Assembly (NCBI GenBank): GCA_002914845.1
Contig: JXTC01000158.1
Span: forward strand, 201,556-265,555
Source: Trema orientale
Lineage: Eukaryota; Streptophyta; Magnoliopsida; Rosales; Cannabaceae
DNA length: 64,000 nt
Direction of reading: 5' to 3'
The notes below the pieces were generated by a model. That model was not told where the DNA came from and ran no database searches. It saw nothing but the letters and a program-made list of their open reading frames with translations. Made by a program: the position numbers and the translations under genes. Of this stretch, positions 1-11,486 are shown in pieces (position 1 is the stretch's first letter; every line of letters begins with the position of its first letter).

Positions 1-527
1 TTTTCTTATTTACCAATAGATGAGGTCTTAGTTGATGCATGAGAGTAGTAATTAAGGGTAGCAAACTATAAATACGCTATCGGACAAAAGATCCTGTGAC
101 CCCTCTATTTTTATTGAGAGTTGGTTTTTACCTGATAATTTTTGAAATTTATCTCACACGTCCCAAAAATTACAAATATTGTGTTGATTTGTCTCCAATT
201 AAAGATCGCAGTAGAAACTGTAAAGGAAAAAAACATAATTACAATATATTAGCTTCTTTCATCCCTAATTACACGCTACTCCCTATTTCGGAGTTTAGAC
301 CTTGTTGTCATTGTCTTATTTCAACAACTTGCAGAGGAAAACTTTTTTTCTTCATCTTTTGACATTATTTATTAGATTTGATAAATGCTTATTTTCATTC
401 ATAGCTTAAAATTTTGTGAGAGTACAATATAAATAGAGTGTGTACAAGACATAACACACTTAAAACATTATCCTAGAAATTAGGAGAAACAATTCTCTTA
501 ATACAAGAAAAAAAACATACTTTAACA
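1..527 (-). repeat. Probable 3' LTR (or part) of the left copia element
   Basis: Read on the minus strand, the copia RNase H region is followed by a purine tract (plus-strand 528-537, ctccccctca) and then by TGTTAAAGTATG, the usual order of polypurine tract and LTR start. A TATA-like stretch and short AT-rich DNA follow. The far end of the LTR is not identifiable and may lie outside the window. No other copy of this LTR is present for comparison, so the extent is a guess. Confidence 0.4.
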
Positions 528-534
528 CTCCCCC

Positions 535-1039
535 TCAAGTTGGTGCATATATATTACACATGTCCAATTTGTCTAAAAATTTTGAGAACATTTTTTTTGA
601 GACTGCTTTGGTAAGCATATCACCTAGTTGATCCTCTGATTGTATCCTAGGTAACTCCATAATCTTCCCATCAAACTTCTCTTTTATAAAAAATCTGTCC
701 ACTTCGACGTGTTTGGTACGATCATGTTGTACTGGATTTTGGGCAATATCACATACTGCTTTATTATCACAAAATAGATGGATAGGTTGCTCGGATAGAT
801 AACCTAAATCATGTAAGAAGAGTCTTATCCATAACGCTTCACAAAGTCCGAGAGCCATAACTTTGAATTCTGCTTTTGCACTTGAGCGAGCCACAACATT
901 TTGTTTCTTGCTTCTCCATGTCACAAGATTACCTCCTACAAAGGAAAAATAACCAGGAGTCGATCGTCTGTCATTTAGAGAACCGGTCGAGTCGGCATCA
1001 GTATATACTTTTATATTTTAGTAATATGGGGTTTTGTGA
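535..1039 (-). mobile_element. Ty1/copia element, RNase H portion (left copia)
   Basis: The minus-strand translation is a typical copia RNase H domain. Visible motifs include SKKQNVVARSSAKAEF, the LFCDNKAVCDIAQNP block and HDRTKHVEVDRFFIKEKF near the C-terminus. This is the 3' end of a minus-strand element that resumes at 9550-9815 and again at 11487-14265. Two later insertions separate the pieces. It is a decayed fossil with several breaks, and host expression is not suggested. Confidence 0.85.
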
Positions 1040-1044
1040 ACAAT

Positions 1045-1140
1045 TGTTAACTCCATAAAATTGGAGTTATCTACTGCTAATTTGCCTTAAGTTTTGCTAC
1101 ATTCTTATTTATATTAAGTTGTTTCAATTATTTTTCTTGT
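1045..1140 (+). repeat. 5' LTR of the LARD-like element, first part
   Basis: This matches the first ~95 bp of the 3' LTR at 7892-7990. The LTR is then cut by the LINE insertion and resumes near 4116. Confidence 0.85.
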
Positions 1141-4115
1141 TTTTTTTTTTTTCCGCTTGAAAAGTTACAGACTAACGCAAACTAAAAACAAACGGTTAAG
1201 GATACAAAAAAACTAATCTCCATTCAGTGGAAGAACCAGAACCCACTGAAGAGATTAATACACCAGAGCTATTCGAATTACAAAAGGATTCTAACAGGCC
1301 TAGTCTACTAACATAATGAGCAAAGATATTTACATCCCTAGGAATCTAATCAAAAACAATGAAATCAAAGTGATGAGAAAGTTTTCTAGCAGCAGAAACA
1401 TACGACTCAGCCTCCCAAGAAACTGCATCCACAGCACCTTTTAAGGCTGTAATTATATTTAGGGAATCACCTTCCAGAATCACCCTACTCCAACCCTTCT
1501 TTATAGCCAATTCAACTCTCTTTAACATAGCAAAAGCTTCAGCAGCTTCAACAGAGTCGCATAGCCCTCTGAAGATTTGAACAACTAAGGGTTCACCCTC
1601 AGAATCTCTAGCTATTACACTTACTGCTGTAGCGGAATTAGTAAGAGAAGCATCAACATTAATTTTAATAAACTCTCTTTTAGGAGGAGTCCAAGTGATT
1701 GGATTACAGTGATGATTGTTGACTTCCACAATTGAAGACTCAACTGCTCTACAAATTTGAAATTCCTCCATTTTTTTAGAACAACGAAAAATACAATGGA
1801 GAGGGTCTGGAGAATATTTACCATGAGCAGCCTCATTACGAGCCCACCAAATGCAATCTAAAATGCAAGCTCCCCAAAGAGAGAAAAACCAAGCACTTTC
1901 TGTAGTTTTAAAAAGATACTGGGGAGGGCTCACAACTACATTCACCATCTCTACAATATCAAAATTATGCCACCAAATATTTGATCTAATAGAGAAAGGT
2001 GAACCAAACCATAAAGCTGAGGCAAATTGGCATTGGAAGAATAGATGAACATAAGTCTCAGGCTCAGAACCACAAAGAGAACAAGAAATATCAATATTTC
2101 TTGAAAATTGAAAAAGCTTACTTCTTAAAGGGAGAGTTTCAGCAGCTATTCTCCATGGCAAGGCCTTCAACCTTTCATGGATTTTTGATTTCCAAATGTT
2201 TTGCCAGCATCTTGTCATAGGAGAACTAAATCTGTACTCTTGATCAAGAAGATAAGCAGTTTTGACACTGAACATCCCCGTCCTTGAGCCTGTCCAAATG
2301 ACCCTGTCATATGCTTATGAACCCAACCAGTGAATCTTCAATATTTGTTTCACAGAAGGATCATCAAAAAGACTCCTCAATAGTTCTACTTTCCAACAGC
2401 CACTTTCATTATCCCACAAATCTGCAACAACCAAATTAACATTCCCTGCTTCAACATTTCTTGGGCAGGGTCGGAAGTTATTCATCCAAGGAATCCATGG
2501 GTCTTCCCAAATATTAACAGAAGATTGAGCTCCCACCTTAAAGTAGAATCCTCTACAAATGATGTCCTTGCACTTAAGAATCCCCTTCCAAGCCCAAGAA
2601 CTGGACTTTGATGGTCGACATTGGACAAATTGCGAATGTCTAAAATATTTGTCTTTTAAAGCAGGAACTCATAACTTATCCTTTTCAGTTTGTAAACTCC
2701 AGCCCAGTTTGGCAATCAATGCTCTATTGATATCATGAAACTTCCTAAAACCCAGACCTCCCAAGGCTTTAGGTTGACAAATTGCGTCCCAAGCTTTAGG
2801 ATGCCAAAATCTACTATGATGAGTACTCCCACGCCACCAAAACTTCATAACTGCCCTATCTAGCTCATCACATATATTTTTAGAAAGCATGAAAGTTGAC
2901 ATTGTGTAAATGGGCATGGAACTAACTACCGATCTGATTAAGGTGCCACGACCAGCAAAGGAAAGAAGTTTGGATTTCCAGCCATTTAATTTATCCATCA
3001 CCTTTTGCTTTAAACTTTCAAAGGCGACTTTCTTATTTTTGCCAATAAAAAGTCTGTTCCCTAGATATTTTGCTTCCTCACTAAGTTTCTGTAGTGGCCA
3101 AACCTGTCTAAGATGTCTTTGTGTAATTCTAGAAACATTTCTCGACCAAAAAACCCCAGATTTATCTATATTGACTCTCAAACTCGACCAAGCACAAAAG
3201 GTCTCTATACAATTCTTCACCACCTCAAATTCACCACTATTAGCTCGACAATAACACATCGGATCATCAGCAAAAAATAAGTGTGAAATAGGCAGAGCTC
3301 CTCATGAAATTTTAATACCATGAATTTCTCCAGTCTGTTCTCTATAAGCTAGTAATCTGGAAAGCACCTCTGCACAAGAGATAAAAAGGTAAGGAGAAAG
3401 AGGATCTCCTTGGTGAATTCCCCTCTGAACTCCAAAAGAACCCCAAGTGCTACCATTTAGAAGAATTGAAAACGAAACAGAGGATATACATTGAAAGACC
3501 ATATTGCAAAACTTGGAATTAAAGCCCAGAGAACTTAACACGTCTACAACAAAGCTCTACTCCAAACTGTCATAAGCCTTAGCCATATCAATTTTAATGC
3601 CAAGTAATCCGCCCTTACCCGATTTCTTCCTCATACAGTGCTCTAATTCATGAGCCAAAATAGAGTTCTCTGCTATCCACCGGCCAAGAACAAAAGCAGC
3701 TTGCGCACTAGAAATGAAACGATCAAGAAAAGGCCTGATACGATTAGCCAGCAATTTAGAAAGAATTTTATAAGCAGTGTTACACAGGCTAATTGGTCTA
3801 AGAGATGAAAAGGTAGCTGACTTCCCCTCTTTTGGAATAAACACAATATAAGTGTAGTTTAATTCCTTCAAATAGCACCCACCTTCTAAAGAAATTTTGG
3901 ACAAACTCCACCACTTGATCACCAACAATGTTCCAGATTTCTTGATAGAACATTGCTGGGAATCCATCAGGGCCAGGAGCTTTCTGGGAAGGCATAGAAT
4001 TGACCATATCCAAAATTTCTTGACGATCAGGAATTCTGCAAAGCCAATCATTATCATCGTCGCTTATCACCCTTTGTATAAGACCATCCAAATCAGCTCG
4101 AGCCGGATTAGAAGT
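1141..4115 (-). mobile_element. 5'-truncated L1-type LINE (reverse transcriptase + RNase H)
   Basis: On the minus strand the element starts inside ORF2. Order of parts: start of the reverse transcriptase with APGPDGFPAMF (about 4000), SSAQAAFVLGRWI (about 3690), QGDPLSPYLFISCAEV (about 3400), an FFADD catalytic motif near 3270, a thumb/linker, a zinc-binding region (CSLCGSEPETYVHLFFQC, about 2100-2060) and a terminal RNase H (INVDASLT, about 1650; LEGDSLNIITALKG, about 1460). A poly-A tail is seen as plus-strand T at 1141-1152. ORF1 and the endonuclease are missing, a normal 5' truncation. The remaining ORF2 is split over about six frame segments, so it is dead. It lies in the 5' LTR of the LARD-like element. 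Some target DNA of the LTR appears lost at the junction, and no target duplication is clear. Confidence 0.88.
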
Positions 4116-5590
4116 AGTATAGGAGAATAAAAGAAGGGTATTTGATGTGAATTAAAGTGAATTTATACCTCACAATGGATTTTTCAAACTATTGAGATCG
4201 AAGTTGAATCCGATACGGTCATAACGCAATGAAAATGAGGCAAATCAGAGCTCAAACGAAGAAATGGAGCACATGGGAAGCCGAGGTGCCAAACCAGTAG
4301 AAAAGTGGCACCGCAGTGCTAAAAATTGTACCGCGGTGCCACCCCCTGTGTCCTGAGTCAATAATTGACGACCTAGATCAACTTTTTGACGATCCAAAGA
4401 TCTAGATTCAGCCTGCCTTAAGTTTGCACGAGCCACCTCTTTAAAACCCTATCTTTAGGGTTGAAAGAGGCATGTTGGGATAGAGAGAAAGAGAGAGTGG
4501 CAGCCATGGAAGGAGAGGAAGAAGAAGATGAATATATGCTCACCTACTCTATTTCTTGATTTTCTCATCAACATCAACATCATAGTTTGTTCCTAGGTTT
4601 TTTTTCTTATTTTTCTTGTAAGTTTTTCTTTATATTTTCCATATTTAGATAGTAGTATAGTTGAGAGCAAATCTTAGAGAGAGGATTCAAGGGAGTAAGA
4701 GCCAAGCTTGGAGTAGGAGCTTGACAACCTCCATGAACACCTTCAAGCTTTTCTAAGGGAGAATTCTATAACTTTTCTCTCTTTGATATTTTATATTTCT
4801 TGAATTTATCGGATTATAGTGTATTGTTCTCAATTTATATTATGAACTAAATCTTTCTTTGTCTAGTTTTACTATGTGAACCAACCTTGTATCTTTTGTT
4901 TGTTTATTTCTCTCCTTTTTCAATATTCTAATCCATTGTTGAGTTATTTATTTTACCTTATGCTTATTGCTTCTATTTAATTGATCACTAAATAGATTAT
5001 TGAGTGAAACCTTTATGAACTTAGGAAGGGGAATTTAGGTTTGGACATAGGTAGAATAACATAAGATCACCTAATGTGGGGTGAGTTTGCATAGGATAGG
5101 AATATACCTATGTGACTTGTGTAACCTTTGTATGAGAATAACTAAACGTAATGAAACTAGTTAATTTATGTTAGGATTAACATATTAGCTTATCTAGGTA
5201 TTTTTACTTATATCTTAGAAAGGAATTTGTGAATACATTTGAATACTCGGTTGATAACACTAGTGAATTAATTAATATAAAAGGGGAATTGGAAGATTGT
5301 GTTTTTAAAGAAAAGTTAGGGAATTAGTAAACTTAAATATTTTTCTTTTTGATTTATTTTTTATTCATTTGCATGATAATTTAGTTTTTTTTTTATTTTC
5401 TTTCTTCAAAATATATATTTCAGTTGTTTGGATAAAGTTAGGATTGACCAATTTTAATACTTAGCTTAGATTTAGTAATCAATCCTCATGGGTTTGATAT
5501 TCTTAACTCTTAAATCTATATTACTTTTGACCGTGTGCACTTGCACGGGAGTTTGTGAGTATAATTTATAGTTGCACATTCCAACCAGCA
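4116..5590 (+). repeat. 5' LTR of the LARD-like element, second part
   Basis: It aligns with 8020-9549 of the 3' LTR, including the shared pieces GAATAAAAGAAGGGTATTTG and cacattccaac near the end. Compared with the 3' LTR it is shorter by several tens of bp in a GC-rich module (4265-4360 against 8165-8300). It ends at 5590, six bases before the primer site. Confidence 0.88.
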
Positions 5591-7891
5591 AGTTTTTGGC
5601 ATCGTTGCCAGGGATTGAAACACTATTTCTTTGTTAATATTAATACCAATCAATTCTAATTTTACTTCAAACTTTCCTTTTTTTTATTTTTTTTTTGTTT
5701 TGTTTTGTTTGCGAGGTTCATGATGCTTGCTAAGGTAAGATTTCACCAAAGCCTCACAACATTTTCCCAACATGGCTTAGAACTTTTACACATGGCTTGG
5801 GAAAGATTCAAGATAAGGCTTAGTAGATAATCCTACCACGACTTACTCAAGTGGTACCAACTCCAAGTGTTTATGAAAGGTTTGAATCCTACTAGTAGGA
5901 GTTAGGTAGAAGATAAATATGGCTTCCCAATTTGTGAAGAGAGACCCGAAGATGAAGCCTATCAAATGATGGAGGATATGGCAAAGTTTAATTTTGAATA
6001 TTTTTATTTTGAAGAGTCTTCATGGGAACATGAAGAAGAAGAGCCATAAGACATGTTGATGGTTGAGGAAGTCCAAGAGACCAATGATTTGGCCACATCA
6101 TTGGTCTACACGAGTATACTATCGACGAAGTCTTGTTTGCCATTAGAGTCACCATATCTCAATGCTACACTCTCTACATGCTTGAACCGGAGGTAAAGTT
6201 TCCCTTTGAAGCCGATCATTTGAAATTAAGCCACTTTGGATTTATGAGCAATAGTTGCTTATACACAGTCAAGCTTGAGGACCATTACAACAAAGACCCA
6301 TTCGTGGTGGTATATGCCACACTTTATGGGTGACAACTGCTCTTTGATGAGCATGCACTTGAGTCAAGTCGAAGACGATAACTCAAGCGCTTCTCGGGAG
6401 GCAACCCAAGTGTTTAACTTTCATGTTCGTGTGTTATTTTTTTCCATGTTCGTGTTTTATGCAATCCAAGAATTAGTCTACTTTAAGGAGATCAAGCTTC
6501 ATGGCTATGTGCCAACGAGAGGAGTATCCCTACACTCATTCTTTTTTTCTGTAATTTTCTAATATTTTTCATGTTAAGTTTGGGCGAGGGAGTAAACCTT
6601 GTTGGATTATGCTTGTGTTAGTTTGTTTGTTATTATGTGTTTAATTTTTCTTGTTGTCTGATTGTGTATTTGAATAAGTAGAGGTATTTTGTACTTTCTT
6701 TGGTGATTACCTAGTTCCAATGATTAGAACTTTGAATGAATTGGTATATAACTTTTTAAAAAATGTGAATATTGGCTTGGTCTTATGTATAATTCTTATG
6801 TTAGTTTTATTTTGATTGTGAAAGTCTATATTGATCATAATGCCTTGATCTTTGATTTGTCTATGAATCTAGAGAATGTTTATGTGAACATGACATTTTG
6901 ATAATCTTACAAGTGCTAGAATTTACTTGATAATCTATTGAGGTGAAATCCTAGATAACATTTCACCAAGGAAAAGATTTAGGCAATCTTTAGACCGTTT
7001 GAGTCGTTCAAGCTAACCATGATATATTTTATTCCTATTACACCTATTTTGAGCCTTATAAAGCCTTTTTTTTTTCCTCAACCACACACATATTAGCCTA
7101 GCCTAAAATAATATCATTCAACTTTTATCCCTTGAGCATATTGATTTTTTTGATTGAATTACTTTGAACTATACTATGTTATGAGAGGATGGATAGAGTG
7201 TGATTGTTAAAAAAAAAAAAAAAAAGAGAGAGAGAGAGAGAGATTTACACACTTGTTCATGAAAAAAAAAAATAAGTTTGGTTGTGTGTAACTCAACAAC
7301 AAAAAAAAAAGAAAATAAATAAAAAAAATGTGTTCGGCTATGTGTTAATGGAAAAAAAAAAAAAAGAAATTTTGATTTTATTGGTGTGTTACTTGGTGTG
7401 TGAAAGAATAACTCTACATGAGTCCAAGAGTTAATGTGTTTAAGCGTGATTTGAGCTTACTTTATCCAAAACATCATACCTTCACTTAAGTCTACATTAC
7501 AACCTTAATGAAGACCTTTTGATCCTTAGTGTTGTGTTAATCTACATTAGTGGAGATGGATTTGAAAAGCAAACTTATGAAACTTGATTGTTACCTTTGA
7601 GATTTTGTACTTAATATATGTCTGCATAAACTTATCCGGATTTCACACAATGATAAGAGAAAGACATTTACATATACACATGGAAAATTCGATCTGAGCT
7701 GGGACGTGCTCTTAAGTTATTTTTAATACCTATCTAATATTTGTACTTTTCTTTAAGTTATGTTATTATATGAGTATTGAGGAATCAATCGCAAATCATC
7801 AGCGTTAGCACATTATCTCTTGTGTGTTTCTAGGTATTTTTCTTTTCCTTTTTTTTGCTCGAGGACTAGTAAAACCTTAAGTTTGGGGGTA
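5591..7891 (+). mobile_element. Interior of the LARD-like element
   Basis: It begins with the tRNA-Asp-like primer site (5597-5614) and ends with a purine-rich tract against the 3' LTR. Short open stretches, for example 6133-6333, match no domain I recognise. A gcttctcgggaggcaaccca motif near 6390 resembles a segment I associate with Athila/Tat-group interiors. A-rich, GA and CA-like simple repeats fill 7210-7375. I see no gag, protease, reverse transcriptase or integrase. Confidence 0.7.
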
Positions 7892-9549
7892 TGTTAACTC
7901 TATAAAATTAGAGTTATCTAGAGATAATTTATCTTAAATTTTGCTATGTTCCTGTTTATATTAAGTTGTTTCAATTATTTTTCTTGTTGTTTTGATGCTT
8001 TGCTTGTTTGTGTACATTAGAAAATAAAAGAAGGGTATTTGATATTAATTAAGGTGAATTTATACCTCACAAATGAGATTTTCAAACCATTGAGATCGAA
8101 GTTGAATCCGATACGGTCGTAAAGTAACGAAAATAAGGTAAATCAGAGCTCAAACAAAGAAAATGCCGCACCCAGGAATCCGAAGTGCCAAACCAGTAGA
8201 AAAGTGGCGTTGCAGCACCAAAAAGTGGCGCCGCAGCACTAACTCTCGGGAATTTTTAGTGCCTCAGCACTAAAAATAGTGCTGAAGCGCCACCTCTTGT
8301 GTCCTGAGTCAATAATTGACAGCCGAGATCAACTTTTTGACAATCCAAAGGTTCAGATTCGGCTTGCCTTAGGTTTGCACGAGCCACCTCTTTAAAACCC
8401 TATCTTTAGGGTTGAAAGAGGCATGTTGGGATAGAGAGAAAGAGAGAGTGGCAGCCATGGAAGGAGAGGAAGAAGAGGAAGAAGAAGATGAATATATGCT
8501 CACCTACTCCATTTCTTGATTTTCTCGTCAACATCAACATCATAATTTGTTCTTAGGTTTTTTTCCTTCTTTTTCTTGTGAGTTTTTCTTTGTATTTTCC
8601 ATATTTAGATAGTAGTATAGTTGAGAGCAAATCTTAGAGAGAGGATTCAAGGGACGAAGAGCCAAGCTTGGAGTAGGAGCTTGACAACCTCCATGAATAT
8701 CTTCAAATTTTTCTAAAGGGGAATTCTATAACTTTTCTCTCTTTGATATTTTGTATTTCTTGAATTCATTGGATTATAATGTTATTGTTCTCAATTTATA
8801 TTATGAACTAAATCTTTCTTTGTCTAGTTATACTATGTGAACCAACCTTGTATCTTTTGTTTGTTTATTTCTCTACTCTTTCATTATTCTAATTTATTGT
8901 TGAGTTATTTATTTTACCTTATGCTTATTGCTTCTATTTAATTGATCACTAAATAGATTGTTGAGTGAAACCTTTATGAACTTGGGAAGGAGAATTTAGG
9001 TTTGGACATAAGTAGAATATCATAAGATCACCTAATGTAGGGTGAGTTTGTATAGGATAGGAATATACCTATGTGACTTGTGCAGTCTTTGTGTGAGAAT
9101 AACTAAACATAATGAGTCTAGTCAATTTATGTTAGGAGTAACATATTAGTTTATCTAGGTATTTTCACTTATGTCTTGGAAATAAGTTTGGAAATACATT
9201 TGAATTCTCGGTTGACAACTCTAGTGGATTAATTAATGTAAGAGGAGAAGTGGGAGATTGTGTGTTTAAAAGAAGGTTGGGGAATTAGTAAACCTAGATA
9301 TTTTTCTTTTTGATTTATCTTTTATTCATTTGCATGATAATTTAGTTTCTTTTATTTTATTTCTTCAAAATATATATTTCGGTTGTTTGGATAAAGTTAG
9401 GATTGACTAATTTTAATACTTAGCTTAGATTTAGTAATCAATCCTCGTGAGTTTGACATTCTTAACTTCTAAATCTATATTACTTGTGATCGTGGGCACT
9501 TGTACAGGAGTGTATGAGTATAATTTATAGTTGCACATTCCAACTAACA
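7892..9549 (+). repeat. 3' LTR of the LARD-like element (1658 bp)
   Basis: It starts TGTTAACTCTATAAAATTAG and ends ccaactaaca, followed by the ACAAT target duplication. It carries the intact target region of the LINE insertion found in the other LTR (about 7985-8030). Confidence 0.9.
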
Positions 9550-9815
9550 ACAATATACCTTTTCCTGGGGTAGATTTCGAATATCTCAAAATACGTGATA
9601 CTGCATTCATGTGTTGTTCTCCCAGAATTATACATAAGCTGGCTAACAATACTCAAAGTATAAGCTAAATCTGGTCTTATATGCGATAAGTACATTAATC
9701 TTTCTACAGGCCTTTGATATCTCCCCTTATTAGCTGGAACCTGGTTGGACTCGAAATATAATTTTAAACCTTCTTCTACTGGTGTATCAACTGGTTGACA
9801 TACTGACATACCAGT
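9550..9815 (-). mobile_element. Left copia, reverse transcriptase C-terminal portion
   Basis: The minus-strand translation includes QPVDTPVEEG, LMYLSHIRPDLAYTLSIVSQ and a TPGKG-type end. These are hallmarks of the segment between copia reverse transcriptase and RNase H. The fragment is bounded on the left by the LARD-like element and on the right by a solo LTR. It is a decayed fossil. Confidence 0.85.
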
Positions 9816-11486
9816 TGTTGGGATATTTGCCCTAAAAAGGAGATTTCTAATTATACCCTTTTGAGTATAAACAACTTTCTCTTATATACAATTATGATAT
9901 TTGCTAAATTAAACTATCTTAGTTGAATAGTTTATTTATCTGAAAAAGATTCTATGACTTTGTTTATGTATAAAGAAACAAACATGATTAAGTATTAATT
10001 ATGGGGATACTTGTTTCTTTATCTAAGTCTAAATGAATTAGTTCACAATCTGTAAATAAAGATAGAATACTTTATTTACTATAGGTTGTAGTGTTTGTCT
10101 ATCNTATATTACCACAAACTAGCTCTTAGCATATAGATCTTAATCCTTGATATTTGATTGGACTTGCTTTCATGGGTTGTAGCCTTTTGATTTGTTAAAG
10201 GACTAACCTCTATGAAATTAGAGATGAACTCTGGCATATTGGAGGTTATGGTTTATGAATTGATGGGAACACCAAATAGTTAAGGACACTATACATTAAT
10301 GCCACTTTAGGTTCTTTCAAGATTCATGGAATAATTAAATCTAAGATCTTAGTATTCACTTTGTGAATTGGTTGATAATTTTGTCTAAATGGCCATTGAG
10401 AACAAAATTATCGACAATATTATTCCTTGATAGAAAGATGGTAACTTAAAGGTGAATAGGTGTTGGAGGAGTATTACAATAATTTCACCTATCCAACTAC
10501 GGCATTGTATAGGGATTCTATGTGTGGTATAGAATACGCTAGATGGATCGATTAATCAAGGCTAGTTGATTAAATCTCTATAAAAAGGCATGACATCTAA
10601 TCTAAGAGTACAATATTGGGCCTTTAGTGGAGTGTCCCCTTTACTAATAATATTTATATAAATACCATAATAAGAGTTATTATGTATTTATCATATTATT
10701 AGAGCTTAGATTATTTGGATCCATTAGGTCTCTTGTCTAACTCAATAAAGCTCATTAATTGGTTGGTAGTATTTGTGAAATTAGTTTCATGAAACTGTGT
10801 AAAATAATGATTCTACACAGAAGTTTGTATTTTTATAAATAAGTTTCATGGGTTGGACATATTTATAAAAATACACCTAAAGCTCAAATTAGAGAACAGG
10901 CCCAATCCTAGCTGGACTAGGGTTAGCAGTTTTTGGCCTCATATTTATAAGATACATGAGAGAAAAAACTGCACAGTAATACTTATTGTGCTACACGAAA
11001 ACAAGAAGGAGAGAGAGAGAGATTTCGGCCACCCTAGGCTGAGAGAAAGAGAAAAAGTTTCCTACCATCTCACAGTCTCTTCTCACGTCTCGGTGTTCCA
11101 AAAGATCAAGAAGGTATTCTTGATCGTTCTTCAACAAAGGAATCAACTTGGTGCCCACTCACTTTATCAACCAAGAGCAAGAGCATAGGCAAGAAGATCT
11201 AGGGTTGGAGATTTGATCACCATCTACAAGGAGATCAAGGAGGAACACGCTACAAGAGGTAAACTCTAATCCCATCTCTAGGGTTTGTGCATCTAAATTT
11301 GATTTATGTTATACATGATCCTGTATATGATATATGCATGTAATATGTTTATGAAAATTGTTTTCATGTAAAAAATTTTAAAACCTAAATTCGCTATTTT
11401 TTCCGCTGCGTTCATGATGTGATCATGTGTTTTCCATAGTTTGCATGTATGTATATTTTTGTCCTAAGTGTTAGGCAATTCCAGCA
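9816..11486 (+). repeat. Solo LTR (1671 bp) inside the left copia
   Basis: It starts TGTTGGGATATTTGCCC and ends attccagca. It is flanked on both sides by CCAGT (9811-9815 and 11487-11491), and copia coding sequence lies on both sides. No interior is present, so this is an LTR left after recombination between the two LTRs of a once-complete element. The start resembles LTRs of plant Ty1/copia elements, but the family cannot be fixed without the interior. It includes one N at about 10104 and a GA run near 11010. Confidence 0.85.

Larger units (their letters stand above)
1045..9549 (+). mobile_element. Non-coding LTR retrotransposon (LARD-like, tRNA-Asp primed)
   Basis: Two long terminal repeats begin TGTTAACTC and end in CA, at 1045-5590 (interrupted by a LINE) and 7892-9549. 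A perfect 5-bp target duplication ACAAT lies at 1040-1044 and 9550-9554. The primer site at 5597-5614 resembles the plant tRNA-Asp complement used by Athila/Tat-type Ty3/gypsy elements. A purine tract (gtttgggggt) ends just before the 3' LTR. The 2.3-kb interior has no recognisable gag or pol, so it would have moved using proteins from a partner. The LTRs differ by roughly 5-9% in the samples I compared by eye, suggesting insertion a few million years ago. It sits inside the left copia element. Confidence 0.85.
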
